Below, in pieces: positions 17,103-27,278 of a stretch of 64,000 nucleotides of DNA (within the stretch, counting starts at the first letter, position 1; every line of letters starts with the position of its first letter). Origin of the DNA: Streptomyces sp. NA02950. Lineage in GTDB: Bacteria; Actinomycetota; Actinomycetes; Streptomycetales; Streptomycetaceae. The position numbers and the translations under genes are program-made. The DNA lies in NCBI RefSeq assembly GCF_013364155.1, contig NZ_CP054916.1:6197001-6261000 (forward strand), given 5' to 3'. The notes below the pieces were generated by a model that had not been told where the DNA came from, made no database searches, and worked only from the letters and a program-made list of their open reading frames with translations.

Positions 17103-18386
17103 GTGGCACGCATCGGTGACGGCGGCGACCTGCTCAAGTGCTCGTTCTGCGGGAAGAGCCAGAAGCAGGTGAAGAAGCTCATCGCGGGCCCGGGTGTGTA
17201 CATCTGCGATGAATGCATCGACCTCTGCAACGAGATCATCGAGGAGGAGCTCGCCGAGACCTCCGAGGTGCGCTGGGAGGAACTCCCCAAGCCGCGAGAG
17301 ATCTACGAGTTCCTCGAGGGCTATGTGGTCGGCCAGGAGGCCGCCAAGAAGGCGCTCTCCGTCGCCGTCTACAACCACTACAAGCGGGTGCAGGCGGGGG
17401 AGAACGGCGGCCACCGCGACGACGGCATCGAGTTGGCGAAGTCCAACATCCTGCTGCTCGGCCCCACCGGCTCCGGGAAGACCCTGCTGGCCCAGACCCT
17501 GGCCCGGATGCTCAACGTCCCCTTCGCCATCGCCGACGCCACCGCGCTCACCGAGGCGGGCTATGTCGGCGAGGACGTGGAGAACATCCTCCTGAAGCTG
17601 ATCCAGGCCGCTGACTACGACGTCAAGAAGGCCGAGACGGGCATCATCTACATCGACGAGATCGACAAGGTGGCCCGTAAGAGCGAGAACCCCTCGATCA
17701 CCCGTGATGTCTCCGGCGAGGGCGTCCAGCAGGCGCTGCTGAAGATCCTGGAGGGCACCACCGCCTCCGTTCCGCCGCAGGGCGGCCGGAAACACCCGCA
17801 CCAGGAGTTCATCCAGATCGACACCACGAACGTGCTGTTCATCGTGGGCGGTGCGTTCGCCGGTCTGGAGAAGATCATCGAGTCGCGGGCCGGCGCCAAG
17901 GGCATCGGCTTCGGCGCCACCATCCGCTCCAAGCGCGAGATCGAGGCCAGCGACCAGTTCCAGGAGGTCATGCCGGAGGACCTGGTGAAGTTCGGGATGA
18001 TCCCGGAGTTCATCGGCCGTCTCCCGGTCATCACCTCCGTCCACAACCTCGACCGCGAGGCGCTGCTCCAGATCCTGGTCGAGCCGCGGAACGCACTGGT
18101 CAAGCAGTATCAGCGGCTGTTCGAACTCGACGGTGTGGAGCTGGACTTCGACCGTCCCGCCCTCGAGGCCATCGCCGACCAGGCGATTCTGCGCGGCACC
18201 GGCGCGCGCGGACTGCGCGCCATCATCGAAGAGGTGCTGATGTCGGCGATGTACGAGGTGCCCTCCCGCAAGGACGTCGCCCGGGTCGTCATCACCGAGG
18301 AGGTCGTGCACTCCAACGTCAACCCGACCCTGGTCCCGCGCACCCGCGGCAGCGAGCCGGGCGAGCGCCACGAGAAGAGCGCCTGA
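17103..18386 (+). CDS. clpX: ATP-dependent Clp protease ATPase subunit ClpX
   Basis: A 427-aa AAA+ unfoldase. N-terminal zinc-binding domain with CSFC (13-16) and CDEC (about 35-38); Walker A GPTGSGKT at 120-127; Walker [16 protein letters not shown]-containing ClpP-docking loop (KGIGFGATI); sensor-2 GARGLRAI. It delivers substrates to ClpP1P2. GTG 17103; only a weak upstream purine stretch (AAGGGGAAGC). A separate unit from clpP1P2 by the intervening hairpin. Confidence 0.96.
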   Translation: MARIGDGGDLLKCSFCGKSQKQVKKLIAGPGVYICDECIDLCNEIIEEELAETSEVRWEELPKPREIYEFLEGYVVGQEAAKKALSVAVYNHYKRVQAGENGGHRDDGIELAKSNILLLGPTGSGKTLLAQTLARMLNVPFAIADATALTEAGYVGEDVENILLKLIQAADYDVKKAETGIIYIDEIDKVARKSENPSITRDVSGEGVQQALLKILEGTTASVPPQGGRKHPHQEFIQIDTTNVLFIVGGAFAGLEKIIESRAGAKGIGFGATIRSKREIEASDQFQEVMPEDLVKFGMIPEFIGRLPVITSVHNLDREALLQILVEPRNALVKQYQRLFELDGVELDFDRPALEAIADQAILRGTGARGLRAIIEEVLMSAMYEVPSRKDVARVVITEEVVHSNVNPTLVPRTRGSEPGERHEKSA

Positions 18387-18425
18387 CACAGCCCCTCCTG
18401 GCGGCCTCACCGCCCCACAGCGCAT

Positions 18426-18461
18426 ACGAAGAGGGCCCCGGCTTCCCGGAGCCCTCTTCGT
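18426..18461 (+). terminator. Terminator after clpX
   Basis: 11-bp stem (18426-18436 with 18451-18461) between convergent clpX and the membrane-protein cluster; the loop contains a second short hairpin. Confidence 0.75.
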
Positions 18462-18496
18462 GTCTCGCGCGCGCCTGAGGGCGCCCCCGCGGCGCC

Positions 18497-19339
18497 TCAG
18501 GCCGGCTTGCGGGTGTCCTTGTAGATACCGGCGGTCACCTTGGCGAAGGCAGCCATGTCGGCGTCGGACACGCTCTCGCTCTCCCCGTCGACGTCCAGCA
18601 CCATCGCGGCGTCGGTCTTCTCCGCCCAGGCGCAGGCCGGGGCGTAGAGACGGTCGTAGAGCTTGACGACCTCGCATTCGATGGCGGGGCCGTCCGCGCC
18701 GCCCGGCTGGAACCGCTTGCGCTTCTTCTCGACGCTCGGGGAGCTGTCGCCGCCCTTGAAGCTCTTGAACATCGAGTCCTGGACCTTCTTGGGGTCGCTG
18801 ATCTCGCCGTACATACCGGAGAAGACCAGCCCCGAGTTCTCGTCGTCGGCCTGGGTGTAACGGGCCATGACCGAGGTCGCGCCCTCGGGCATGCTGTCCT
18901 GCACGGTCGTGCCCTCGTTCTTGAGGTCCGTCGTGCCCTTGTCCAGCTTGTAACCGCCGTCGTCGAGTTCCTTGGGGGTGACCAGCTTCATCGCCTTGGG
19001 CTTGTCCTCGCCGCCGGTGAGCACCACGGCTCCGGTGACGACCGCGCCCGCCACCACGAGCGCGGCGGCCGTAATGGCGATGATGGTGGTCTTGTTGCGG
19101 CCCCCGCCGGGCGCGGGTTGCCCCGGGTAGGGCGGCTGTCCGTAGGGTCCCGGCTGCTGGGGGAAGCCGTACCCTTGTTGGGGTGCCTGCGGCTGCTGGG
19201 GGTAGCCGTAGGACGGGGACTGGGCGTACGGGTTGGGCTCGGCGGACGGCTGCTGACCCCCGCCGTACGGATTGGGCTGACCGCCACCGAACGGTCCGGG
19301 CGGAGGACCGGGCGGCGGCGGTGGCTGGTTGTAGCTCAT
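18497..19339 (-). CDS. P/G/Q/Y-rich single-pass membrane protein, paralogue 1 of 3
   Basis: 280 aa: disordered N-terminal tail (~1-80) of repeated GYPQQP/PYG units starting MSYNQPPPPPG, a transmembrane helix (TTIIAITAAALVVAGAVVTG), then an extracytoplasmic domain. The domain has SGMYGEISDP and two cysteines in the contexts IECEVVKL and PACAWAE, which align with the two neighbouring paralogues and probably form a disulfide. It lacks the YKLTTP form (MKLVTP instead) and is the most divergent of the three. The cytoplasmic tail-in topology is inferred. Function unknown. Confidence 0.8.
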   Translation of the reverse strand: MSYNQPPPPPGPPPGPFGGGQPNPYGGGQQPSAEPNPYAQSPSYGYPQQPQAPQQGYGFPQQPGPYGQPPYPGQPAPGGGRNKTTIIAITAAALVVAGAVVTGAVVLTGGEDKPKAMKLVTPKELDDGGYKLDKGTTDLKNEGTTVQDSMPEGATSVMARYTQADDENSGLVFSGMYGEISDPKKVQDSMFKSFKGGDSSPSVEKKRKRFQPGGADGPAIECEVVKLYDRLYAPACAWAEKTDAAMVLDVDGESESVSDADMAAFAKVTAGIYKDTRKPA

Positions 19340-19368
19340 GGGTGCTGGGGATTCCCCTTCCGGTTCGC

Positions 19369-20400
19369 TTACTTGATTTCGACGCGCACGTCCTTGCGGA
19401 CATTGGCGGTGATCTCGGCGGCCTCGCTCAGGGAGAGGCCGCGGCCGGAGAGCGCGGACGCCGTGTCGGAGACCACCACATAGACGACGGTGCTGTGGTC
19501 ACCCCACATGCAGATCGGGATGGTGAAGGACTTGGCCCCACTGGTGGCGGCCGAACCCGGCGTGAACTTGGTGTTCTGGCACTTCATCACGGCCCCGTCG
19601 CCGAGTCCGCTCGGGGACTGCTCCTCCGGGCTGCCGACCAGTTCGGCCTTGCCGCCGTTGGAACCGACCGACGGGTCGTCCGTGGCCTCCTTGGCGATCT
19701 TCGCGAAGGCGCCGTCGACGACCGCCGCCGGGTCCTTCACCTCGCCCCAGACCCCCCTGTACTCAAGTGCCTTGAGCTGCATGCCCGACCCCGACTTGTA
19801 GCGGGCGCCGGCACCCTCCGGGTTGGTGACCCCGAAGGTGGCGAAGTCGCGCTTGTCGCTCTCGCTCAACTGGGCGCCGGACTGCCCGGGCTCCTTGGTG
19901 TAGTCCGTGGCCACCGTCTCGGGCGTGGTCAGCTTGTAGCGCTTGCCGTCGTCGGCGACCTTCGAGCTACCGCCCTTGCCGCCCTTGGCGTTGCCGCCGT
20001 CCTTGTCGTCGTCACCGCCGCCCATGAGCACGATGCCGCCGATCACCGCGGCCACCACGACCACCGCGCCGATGGCGATGGCTATGCCCTTCTTCTTGTT
20101 GCCGCCGGGGCCCGGACCCGGCTGGTACGGGCCCGGCATGCCCGGCTGCCCGTAGGGAGGCTGCTGGCCGTACGGCTGCTGGGGCTGGCCGTAGGGCGCG
20201 GCGGGCGGCTGCTGCGGGTAGCCGTAGCCCGGCTGCGGCTGGCCCTGTGGCTGCCCGTAGGGACCCGGCTGCTGGGGCTGCTGCCCGTAGCCGCCCTGCT
20301 GCGGGTAGCCGTAGCCGGGCTGGCCGGCCGCACCGCCCTGCCCGTAGGGACCCGGCTGCTGGGGCTGCTGGCCGTAGGGGCCCGGCTGGTTGTAGCTCAT
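19369..20400 (-). CDS. P/G/Q/Y-rich single-pass membrane protein, paralogue 2 of 3
   Basis: 343 aa with the longest tail (~1-125) of PYGQQPQQPG-like repeats beginning MSYNQPGPYG, a helix (GIAIAIGAVVVVAAVIGGIV), an acidic/Gly linker and an extracytoplasmic domain. Shared landmarks: YKLTTPETVA, RGVWGEVKDP, MKCQNTKF and IPICMWGDH. It lies 29 nt from paralogue 1 and 29 nt from paralogue 3 on the same strand, so the three are likely one transcript. Function unknown; the tail is reminiscent of low-complexity domains that self-associate (inference). Confidence 0.8.
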   Translation of the reverse strand: MSYNQPGPYGQQPQQPGPYGQGGAAGQPGYGYPQQGGYGQQPQQPGPYGQPQGQPQPGYGYPQQPPAAPYGQPQQPYGQQPPYGQPGMPGPYQPGPGPGGNKKKGIAIAIGAVVVVAAVIGGIVLMGGGDDDKDGGNAKGGKGGSSKVADDGKRYKLTTPETVATDYTKEPGQSGAQLSESDKRDFATFGVTNPEGAGARYKSGSGMQLKALEYRGVWGEVKDPAAVVDGAFAKIAKEATDDPSVGSNGGKAELVGSPEEQSPSGLGDGAVMKCQNTKFTPGSAATSGAKSFTIPICMWGDHSTVVYVVVSDTASALSGRGLSLSEAAEITANVRKDVRVEIK

Positions 20401-20429
20401 GTCAGTCCTTCGTTTGCACTTCGGTGTTG

Positions 20430-21326
20430 CTAGCTGTCTCGCGCGACGCGCGCGTCCTCACGCACCTTGGCCGTCACATCGGCGGCGTCCTTCAGGGACA
20501 TGCTGTCGCCGAGAACCGCGGCAGCCGGGTCCGCCATCACCGTGACGCCCAGGGTGTTCTTATCGCCCCAGACGCACGCGGGTGCCTCCATGGATCCCTG
20601 TTGCGATGTGAACTTCATCGACTGGCACTTCAGGACGTCCCCGTCGAAGCCGTCCGGAGTGAACTCCTGGGCGTCGCCGTTGGCCTCGGCGGTGTTGTTG
20701 TCCCGCAGGGTCTTGACGATGACGGCCAGTACGAGGTCCGCGCCCCGTTCGGGGTCGGTGATCTCGCCCCAGACGCCGGTGAACTTCATCATCTTCTTGC
20801 CGGACGTCTGGTAGTCGGCCGCCACCAGATGGGGATCCTTGACGACCGGAATGCTCTGGAGGTCCTTTTTGCCCGCTGCCGACAGATCGTGGTCGTCGGT
20901 GCCCGCCCCCTGGCGCTGGTACTCCGCCGCGACCGTCTTCGGCGTCGTCAGCTTGTACGGACCGCTCTCCCCGCCGAACAGCGCGAAGGCCCCCGCCACC
21001 AGACCGCTCACGACCACCAGGGCCCCCACCGTGAGACCGATCGTCCGCCCCTTGCCCCGGCCGCCGGGGACGGGCGCCGGCGGCGGCCCGCCGTAGTAGC
21101 CCGCCCCCTGCTGCGGAGGCTGCGGAGGCTGTCCGTAGGGTCCCTGGGGCGGGGTGTACGGTCCCGGCGCGCCGTAGGGGCCCGGCTGGCCGTAGCCTCC
21201 CTGCGGAGGCCCGCCGAAGCCGGGCTGCTGGGCATACGGATTCGGCACAGGCGGCTGGCCGCCGCCGTACGGCCCTGGCTGACCCCCGTAGGGGCCGGGC
21301 TGCGGCGGCGGCTGCTGGTAGCTCAT
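20430..21326 (-). CDS. P/G/Q/Y-rich single-pass membrane protein, paralogue 3 of 3
   Basis: 298 aa, first gene of the cluster. MSYQQPPPQPG tail (~1-93), helix (TIGLTVGALVVVSGLVAGAFAL), then YKLTTPKTVA, TGVWGEITDP, LKCQSMKF and PACVWGD. Start ATG 21326 is preceded by GGAGAGAGG. It is divergent from valS; the shared 122-bp region carries both promoters. Function unknown. Confidence 0.8.
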   Translation of the reverse strand: MSYQQPPPQPGPYGGQPGPYGGGQPPVPNPYAQQPGFGGPPQGGYGQPGPYGAPGPYTPPQGPYGQPPQPPQQGAGYYGGPPPAPVPGGRGKGRTIGLTVGALVVVSGLVAGAFALFGGESGPYKLTTPKTVAAEYQRQGAGTDDHDLSAAGKKDLQSIPVVKDPHLVAADYQTSGKKMMKFTGVWGEITDPERGADLVLAVIVKTLRDNNTAEANGDAQEFTPDGFDGDVLKCQSMKFTSQQGSMEAPACVWGDKNTLGVTVMADPAAAVLGDSMSLKDAADVTAKVREDARVARDS

Positions 21327-21436
21327 CGTGCCTCTCTCCTTGATGCGCATGACAGGTGCGGAACATCCTTCCCGACGCGCTGCCGTGGCTCGGCGGCGGG
21401 GCCACAACGGGTTCGTAACGGAGTGCCCCCGCCCTT

Positions 21437-21442
21437 TAGACT
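21437..21442 (+). promoter_or_regulatory. valS -10 box, leaderless arrangement
   Basis: TAGACT ends 6 nt before the valS GTG, placing transcription start on or beside the start codon; there is no ribosome site. Confidence 0.6.
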
Positions 21443-21448
21443 GCGGTC

Positions 21449-24082
21449 GTGACCGAGAACTCTTCGCAGCGCCCCGACAGCGGGCCGAACAGCCACCCCG
21501 AACTGCCGACCCAGTACGCGCCGGCCGATGTAGAGGGGCAGTTGTACGAGCGCTGGGTAGAGCGTGGTTATTTCGAGGCCGGCACGAAGAGCGACAAAGA
21601 GCCCTACACCATCGTCATTCCGCCGCCGAACGTGACCGGATCGCTCCACCTCGGTCATGCCTTCGAACACACCCTCATCGATGCGCTCACCCGGCGCAAG
21701 CGAATGCAGGGATACGAGACGCTGTGGCAGCCCGGCATGGACCACGCCGGTATCGCCACGCAGAACGTGGTCGAGCGCGAGCTGGCCAAGGAGGGCGTCT
21801 CCCGCCACGACCTGGGCCGTGAGGCGTTCGTCGAGCGGGTGTGGCGCTGGAAGGGCGAGTCCGGCGGGCAGATCTCCGGCCAGATGCGGCGCCTGGGCGA
21901 CGGCGTCGCCTGGAACCGCGAGCGCTTCACGATGGACGACGGACTGTCCAAGGCCGTCCAGACCATTTTCAAGAAGCTCCACGACGACGAGCTGATCTAC
22001 CGCGCCGAGCGCATCATCAACTGGTGCCCGCGCTGTCTCACCGCCATCTCGGACATCGAGGTCGAGTACGACGACGAGGACGGCGAGCTCGTCTCGATCC
22101 GCTACGGCGACGGTGACGATTCGATCGTCGTCGCCACCACCCGCGCCGAGACCATGCTCGGCGACACCGCGGTCGCCGTCCACCCCGACGACGACCGCTA
22201 CCGCCACCTGGTCGGCACCGAGATCGAGCTGCCGCTCACCGGCCGTCGCATCCCGGTCGTCGCCGACGCCCATGTCGACCCGGAGTTCGGCACCGGCGCG
22301 GTCAAGGTCACCCCGGCGCACGACCCCAACGACTTCGAGATCGGCCGGCGCCACGGCCTGCCGAACCTCTCCGTCATGGACGAGCACGCGGTGATCACCG
22401 CCCATGGCCCGTTCCAGGGCCTGGACCGGCTGGAGGCGCGCAGCGCCATCGTCGGCGCCCTGCGCGCCGACGGCCGCATCGTCGCCGAGAAGCGGCCGTA
22501 CACCCACTCCGTCGGCCACTGCTCGCGCTGCAAGACCACCATCGAGCCGCGGCTGTCCATGCAGTGGTGGGTCAAGGTCGGCCCGCTCGCGAAGGCCGCC
22601 GGTGACGCGGTCCGCGACGGCCGGGTGAAGATCCACCCGGAGGACATGGCCAAGCGCTACTTCGACTGGGTCGACAACCTCCACGACTGGTGCATCTCGC
22701 GCCAGCTGTGGTGGGGCCACCGGATCCCGGTCTGGTACGGGCCGAACGGCGAGGTCGTGTGCGTCGGCCCGGACGAGGAGCCGCCGAGCGGCCAGGGCTG
22801 GACGCAGGACAACGACGTCCTGGACACCTGGTTCTCCTCGGGTCTGTGGCCGTTCTCCACCCTCGGGTGGCCGGAGCGGACCGAGAGCCTCGAGAAGTTC
22901 TATCCGAACTCGGTCCTGGTCACCGGCTACGACATCCTCTTCTTCTGGGTCGCCCGGATGATGATGTTCGGCCTCTACGCGATGGACGGCACCCCGCCGT
23001 TCCACACCATCGCCCTGCACGGCATGGTCCGTGACCAGTTCGGCAAGAAGATGTCCAAGTCCTTTGGGAACGCGGTCAACCCGCTGGACTGGATGGACCG
23101 GTACGGCTCCGACGCGGTCCGCTTCACCCTGGCCCGCGGCGCCAACCCCGGTGTGGACGTGCCGATCGGCGAGGACTGGGTCCAGGCGTCCCGCAACTTC
23201 GCCAACAAGATCTGGAACGCCACCCGCTTCGCGCTGATGAACGGCGCCACGGTCGAGGGCGAACTCCCCGCCCCCGAGCGGCTTTCGGCCACCGACCGCT
23301 GGATCCTGTCCCGGCTGAACGAGGTCGTCGCGGACGTCGACGCGTTCTACGACGACTACCAGTTCGCGAAGCTCTCGGACACACTCTTCCACTTCGCGTG
23401 GGACGAGGTCTTCGACTGGTACGTCGAGCTGTCCAAGACCACCTTCGCCAAGGGCGGTCCGGAGGCCGACGCCTCGCGCCGGGTCCTCGGTGAGGTCCTG
23501 GACGTCACGCTGCGGCTGCTGCACCCGGTCGTCCCCTTCGTCACCGAGAAGCTGTGGACCTCGCTGACCGGCCAGGAATCGGTGGTCATCGCCGACTGGC
23601 CGAAGGACAGCGGCTTCCGGGACGAGGTGGCCGAGCGGGAGATCGAGAACCTCCAGCAGGTGGTCACCGAGGTCCGCCGGTTCCGCGCCGACCAGGGGCT
23701 CCAGCCCGGCCAGCGGGTCCCCGCCCGGCTCGAGCTGTCCGGCACCCAGCTGGCCGCCCACGAGGACGCCGTGCGTTCGCTGCTGCGCCTCCAGCCGGCC
23801 GGTGAGGACTTCACCGCCACCGCGTCGCTGCCGGTCGCGGGGGCGACGGTGGCGCTGGACCTGTCCGGGGCGATCGACGTCGAGGCCGAGCGCAAGCGGC
23901 TGGCCAAGGACCTCGCCGCGGCCGAGAAGGACAAGGCACAGACCACGGCGAAGCTGGGCAACGAGGGCTTCCTCGCCAAGGCGCCGGACCATGTGGTGGA
24001 GAAGATCCGCACCCGGCAGGCGACCGCCGAGGCCGATATCGCCCGAATCACCGCCCAGTTGGCGGCGCTGCCCAAGGGCTGA
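21449..24082 (+). CDS. valS: Valyl-tRNA synthetase
   Basis: 877-aa class Ia aminoacyl-tRNA synthetase charging tRNA-Val. The HIGH-type motif reads LHLGH in [22 protein letters not shown] is intact in [12 protein letters not shown], the CP1 editing domain ([17 protein letters not shown]) is complete, and the C-terminal coiled coil ([20 protein letters not shown]) is present. GTG 21449 has no ribosome site and sits 6 nt after a TAGACT box, so the mRNA is probably leaderless. No T-box or leader peptide was found here, unlike leuS. Confidence 0.96.
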   Translation: MTENSSQRPDSGPNSHPELPTQYAPADVEGQLYERWVERGYFEAGTKSDKEPYTIVIPPPNVTGSLHLGHAFEHTLIDALTRRKRMQGYETLWQPGMDHAGIATQNVVERELAKEGVSRHDLGREAFVERVWRWKGESGGQISGQMRRLGDGVAWNRERFTMDDGLSKAVQTIFKKLHDDELIYRAERIINWCPRCLTAISDIEVEYDDEDGELVSIRYGDGDDSIVVATTRAETMLGDTAVAVHPDDDRYRHLVGTEIELPLTGRRIPVVADAHVDPEFGTGAVKVTPAHDPNDFEIGRRHGLPNLSVMDEHAVITAHGPFQGLDRLEARSAIVGALRADGRIVAEKRPYTHSVGHCSRCKTTIEPRLSMQWWVKVGPLAKAAGDAVRDGRVKIHPEDMAKRYFDWVDNLHDWCISRQLWWGHRIPVWYGPNGEVVCVGPDEEPPSGQGWTQDNDVLDTWFSSGLWPFSTLGWPERTESLEKFYPNSVLVTGYDILFFWVARMMMFGLYAMDGTPPFHTIALHGMVRDQFGKKMSKSFGNAVNPLDWMDRYGSDAVRFTLARGANPGVDVPIGEDWVQASRNFANKIWNATRFALMNGATVEGELPAPERLSATDRWILSRLNEVVADVDAFYDDYQFAKLSDTLFHFAWDEVFDWYVELSKTTFAKGGPEADASRRVLGEVLDVTLRLLHPVVPFVTEKLWTSLTGQESVVIADWPKDSGFRDEVAEREIENLQQVVTEVRRFRADQGLQPGQRVPARLELSGTQLAAHEDAVRSLLRLQPAGEDFTATASLPVAGATVALDLSGAIDVEAERKRLAKDLAAAEKDKAQTTAKLGNEGFLAKAPDHVVEKIRTRQATAEADIARITAQLAALPKG

Positions 24083-24119
24083 GCCGACAGGCTCGGCCCC
24101 GGGCACCGGGTCCATCGTC

Positions 24120-24150
24120 AGCGCCCCCGCCGTCCGCCGGCGGGGGCGCT
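24120..24150 (+). terminator. Terminator after valS
   Basis: 13-bp GC stem (24120-24132 with 24138-24150), 5-nt loop, 38 nt after the stop codon. No T-tract. Confidence 0.7.
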
Positions 24151-24256
24151 GACGCGTACCGCCCGCACAGCCGATGCACAGGTATGCCCCACGGGGAACC
24201 ACAACGGGCCTTCCGGGAGTCTTCTCCACGTACGCCCCGGAAGGAGCTCTGGCTTC

Positions 24257-25705
24257 ATGAACAAGCCGCTGCGGAAGGCCTCCGTGTTCTCCCTGCTGCT
24301 GGTGCTGTCCCTCCTCGCCTGGCTCACCTATGTCCAGGTGGCGCGGGGCAGCAGCCTCCGGGACAACCCGCACAACACCCGCAACGCCATCGCCCGGTAC
24401 GCGAACCCCCTCGGTGACATCGTCGTCGACGGCAAGCCCGTCACCGGTTCCGAGGCCACCCGGGGCAATCTCCGCTACAAGCGCACCTACACCGACGGGG
24501 AGCGGTACGCGCCGGTCACCGGCTACGCCTCCCAGGCGTACGGCAGCAATCAGCTGGAGGCCCTGGAGCGTCCGGTCCTCGACGGCTCCGACAGCAGGCT
24601 CAAGAACCCCCTCCAGGCGGTCACCCGGGAGCGGTCCAAGCCCGGCGATGTGATCACCACGATCGACCCGGCCGCCCAGCGGGCCGCCTTCGAGGAGCTG
24701 GGGGACAAGACCGGCGCGGCCGTGGCGATCGACCCGAAGACGGGCCGGATCCTCGCTCTGGCGAGTACCCCCTCCTACGACCCCGGTACCTTCGCGGGCT
24801 CCTCCACCGACGACCAGAAGGCGTGGCAGGCGCTTCAGAAGGACAAGAAGCAGCCGATGCTGAACCGGGCGCTGCGCCAGACGTATCCGCCGGGCTCGGC
24901 CTTCAAGCTGGTGGTGGCCGCCGCCGCGCTCGAGGACGGGCTGTACGACTCGGTGGACGAGCGGACGAAGAGCCCGGACCCGTACCTGCTGCCGGGCACG
25001 GTCACCGAGATGCGCAACGAGAACCGCTCGGCGCCCTGCGAGGACGCGACGATCCGCACCGCCCTCCAGTACTCGTGCAACACGGTCTTCGCGAAGATGG
25101 CCGTGGACCTGGGCGAGAAGAAGGTGGCGGAGCAGGCCGAGAAGCTGGGCTTCGACGACTCCGAGCTGGACATCCCGGTGCGTGCCGCGAAGAGCGTCTA
25201 TCCGGAGGGGATGAACGACTCGCAGACCGGGCTGAGCGGTATCGGGCAGTTCGACGTCACCGCGACCCCGCTCCAGATGGCGATGGTGACGTCGGCCATC
25301 GCCGGGGACGGCAAGCTGATGACCCCGTATCTGGTGGACCGTACGACGGACGGCAGCGCGTCCGTCCTGGACCGCACCGAGGGCACGACCTACGGCCGGG
25401 CGATGTCCGAGGACACCGCGGCCGAGTTGCGTTCCGCGATGCGGACCGTCGTGGACCGGGGCACCGGCACCAACGCCCGGATCCCCGGGACGGAAGTGGG
25501 CGGCAAGACCGGCACCGCGCAGCACGGTGAGAACAACAGCGGTAAGCCGTACGCGTGGTTCGTGAGTTACGCGGATGACGGTGAAGGCCACCAGGTCGCG
25601 GTCGCGGTGGTGGTCGAGGACAGCGACGCGGCGCGCTCCGATGTCTCCGGCGGCGGCCTGGCCGGTCCGATCGCCAAGGCGGTGATGCGGGCCGCGCTGG
25701 GCTGA
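24257..25705 (+). CDS. Class B penicillin-binding protein (PbpA-like transpeptidase)
   Basis: 482 aa: cytoplasmic MNKPLRK, one N-terminal helix (SVFSLLLVLSLLAWLTYVQV), a short dimerisation/linker domain and a transpeptidase domain. Catalytic motifs are all intact: SAFK (Ser214, Lys217), SCN in LQYSCNTVF, and KTG at Lys417 in VGGKTGTAQ. It cross-links peptidoglycan outside the membrane and by family works with a SEDS polymerase. ATG 24257 with AAGGAGCT upstream. Its SEDS partner is not adjacent; RodA of the mre cluster is ~9 kb away and has its own PBP2. Confidence 0.9.
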   Translation: MNKPLRKASVFSLLLVLSLLAWLTYVQVARGSSLRDNPHNTRNAIARYANPLGDIVVDGKPVTGSEATRGNLRYKRTYTDGERYAPVTGYASQAYGSNQLEALERPVLDGSDSRLKNPLQAVTRERSKPGDVITTIDPAAQRAAFEELGDKTGAAVAIDPKTGRILALASTPSYDPGTFAGSSTDDQKAWQALQKDKKQPMLNRALRQTYPPGSAFKLVVAAAALEDGLYDSVDERTKSPDPYLLPGTVTEMRNENRSAPCEDATIRTALQYSCNTVFAKMAVDLGEKKVAEQAEKLGFDDSELDIPVRAAKSVYPEGMNDSQTGLSGIGQFDVTATPLQMAMVTSAIAGDGKLMTPYLVDRTTDGSASVLDRTEGTTYGRAMSEDTAAELRSAMRTVVDRGTGTNARIPGTEVGGKTGTAQHGENNSGKPYAWFVSYADDGEGHQVAVAVVVEDSDAARSDVSGGGLAGPIAKAVMRAALG

Positions 25706-25743
25706 CGGTACGAGGCGGGCCCGGGCTCGTCAGTCCTCCCTCG

Positions 25744-25749
25744 TAGACT
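25744..25749 (+). promoter_or_regulatory. folC -10 box, leaderless arrangement
   Basis: TAGACT ends 7 nt before the folC GTG, and no ribosome site lies in between. Confidence 0.55.
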
Positions 25750-25756
25750 GGACCGC

Positions 25757-27277
25757 GTGAGCGAGCGCCCCCAGAACGAACCCGCTGAACCCGACGATCC
25801 CGACGAATTCGAAGAGATCGTCGGAGCCGAGACCGACCGTGACCCCGATCTGGCGGTGATCGAGGCCGGTAGTCGGACGCTGCGTACCCAGTCCGGTCCG
25901 CCGCAGGGTGACGGCATCCCGGCCCGGCCCGCCGACCCCGAGGTGGACCGCGCGCTGCGCGAGGTGGAGGCGGAGCTGGCCAAGCGCTGGCCGGAGACCA
26001 AGCTGGACCCGTCGCTCGAGCGCATCGAGGCGCTGATGGACCTCCTCGGCTCGCCGCAGCGCGCCTACCCCTCGATCCACATCACCGGGACCAACGGCAA
26101 GACCAGCGCCGCGCGCATGATCGAGTCGCTGCTGGGCGCCTTCGAGCTGCGCACCGGCCGCTACACCAGCCCGCATGTGCAGTCCATCACCGAGCGGATC
26201 AGCCTGGACGGCGCACCCGTCTCCGCCGAGCGATTCATCGAGACATACCAGGACATCAAGCCGTATGTGGACATGGTCGACGTCCAGCAGGAGCACCGGC
26301 TGTCCTTCTTCGAGGTGCTCACCGGTATGGCCTACGCGGCCTTCGCCGACGCGCCGGTGGACATCGCGGTCGTCGAGGTCGGCATGGGCGGCTCCTGGGA
26401 CGCGACCAATGTGATCGACGCGGGGGTCTCGGTGATCATGCCGATCTCCCTGGACCACACCGACCGGCTCGGCACCACTCCGGAGCAGATCGCCCAGGAG
26501 AAGGCCGGGGTGGTGAAGCAGGACGCCACCGTGGTGCTGGCACAGCAGCCGGTGGAGGCCGCGTCCGTGGTCCTCAAGCGCGCGGTGGAGGTGGACGCCA
26601 CGGTCGCCCGCGAGGGCATGGAGTTCGGGGTGCTCTCCCGCGAGGTGGCGGTCGGCGGACAGCTGCTGACCCTGCGCGGCCTCGGCGGTGAGTACCCGGA
26701 GGTCTTCCTCCCGCTCTACGGCGCCCACCAGGCGCACAACGCGGCGGTGGCCCTGGCCGCCATCGAGGCGTTCTTCGGTGTCGGCACCCAGCACGCCCGC
26801 ACCCTGGACATCGACACCGTCCGTACCGCCTTCGCCTCGGTCACCTCGCCCGGCCGGATGGAGGTGGTGCGCCGCAGCCCCACCGTGGTGCTGGACGCCG
26901 CCCACAACCCGGCGGGCGCGCGGGCCGCGGCCGAAGCGGTCACCGAGGCGTTCGGCTTCAGCCGGCTGATCGGTGTGGTCGGGGCCAGCGACGACAAGGA
27001 CGTACGCGGACTGCTGGAGGCGTTCGAGCCGGTCTTCGCCGAGGTCGTGGTGACCCGCAACTCCACCCATCGCGCGATGGACGCGGACGCGCTGGCGGCC
27101 ATCGCCGTCGAGGTCTTCGGCGCGGACCGGGTCCAGGTCGAGCCCCGGCTGGACGACGCGCTGGAGCAGGCTGTCACCCTGGCGGAGGAAGAGGGCGAAT
27201 ACTCGGGCGCCGGGGTCCTGGTCACCGGATCCGTGATCACGGTCGGCGAGGCCCGGCTGCTTCTGGGAAAGGGCTGA
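25757..27277 (+). CDS. folC: Folylpolyglutamate synthase / dihydrofolate synthase
   Basis: 506-aa Mur-ligase-fold enzyme adding glutamate to dihydropteroate or folates. P-loop HITGTNGKTSAARM at about residues 112-125, the folate-binding HVQSITERI, SLDHTDRLG, and the C-terminal DAAHNPAGARA. The first ~75 residues are an acidic, low-complexity extension absent from most FolC proteins. GTG 25757 appears leaderless. It is followed at 1 nt (TGATATG) by a DUF4233 gene, so the two are coupled. Confidence 0.94.
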   Translation: MSERPQNEPAEPDDPDEFEEIVGAETDRDPDLAVIEAGSRTLRTQSGPPQGDGIPARPADPEVDRALREVEAELAKRWPETKLDPSLERIEALMDLLGSPQRAYPSIHITGTNGKTSAARMIESLLGAFELRTGRYTSPHVQSITERISLDGAPVSAERFIETYQDIKPYVDMVDVQQEHRLSFFEVLTGMAYAAFADAPVDIAVVEVGMGGSWDATNVIDAGVSVIMPISLDHTDRLGTTPEQIAQEKAGVVKQDATVVLAQQPVEAASVVLKRAVEVDATVAREGMEFGVLSREVAVGGQLLTLRGLGGEYPEVFLPLYGAHQAHNAAVALAAIEAFFGVGTQHARTLDIDTVRTAFASVTSPGRMEVVRRSPTVVLDAAHNPAGARAAAEAVTEAFGFSRLIGVVGASDDKDVRGLLEAFEPVFAEVVVTRNSTHRAMDADALAAIAVEVFGADRVQVEPRLDDALEQAVTLAEEEGEYSGAGVLVTGSVITVGEARLLLGKG

Positions 27278-27278
27278 T

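Noticed and set aside
16692..19403. Long minus-strand frame opposite clpX
   Set aside because: Antisense to clpX and in the wrong frame for the membrane paralogue it overlaps; no recognisable domain.
21327..21448. T-box or leader peptide controlling valS
   Set aside because: Only 122 bp, no T-box-like conserved box, no Val codon run, and the -10 box sits 6 nt before the start, leaving no room for a leader.
21323..25591. Very long open frame on the minus strand opposite valS and the PBP gene
   Set aside because: Antisense shadow: in high-GC DNA the strand opposite a real gene often lacks stops. The plus-strand products have all catalytic motifs; the minus product resembles no family.
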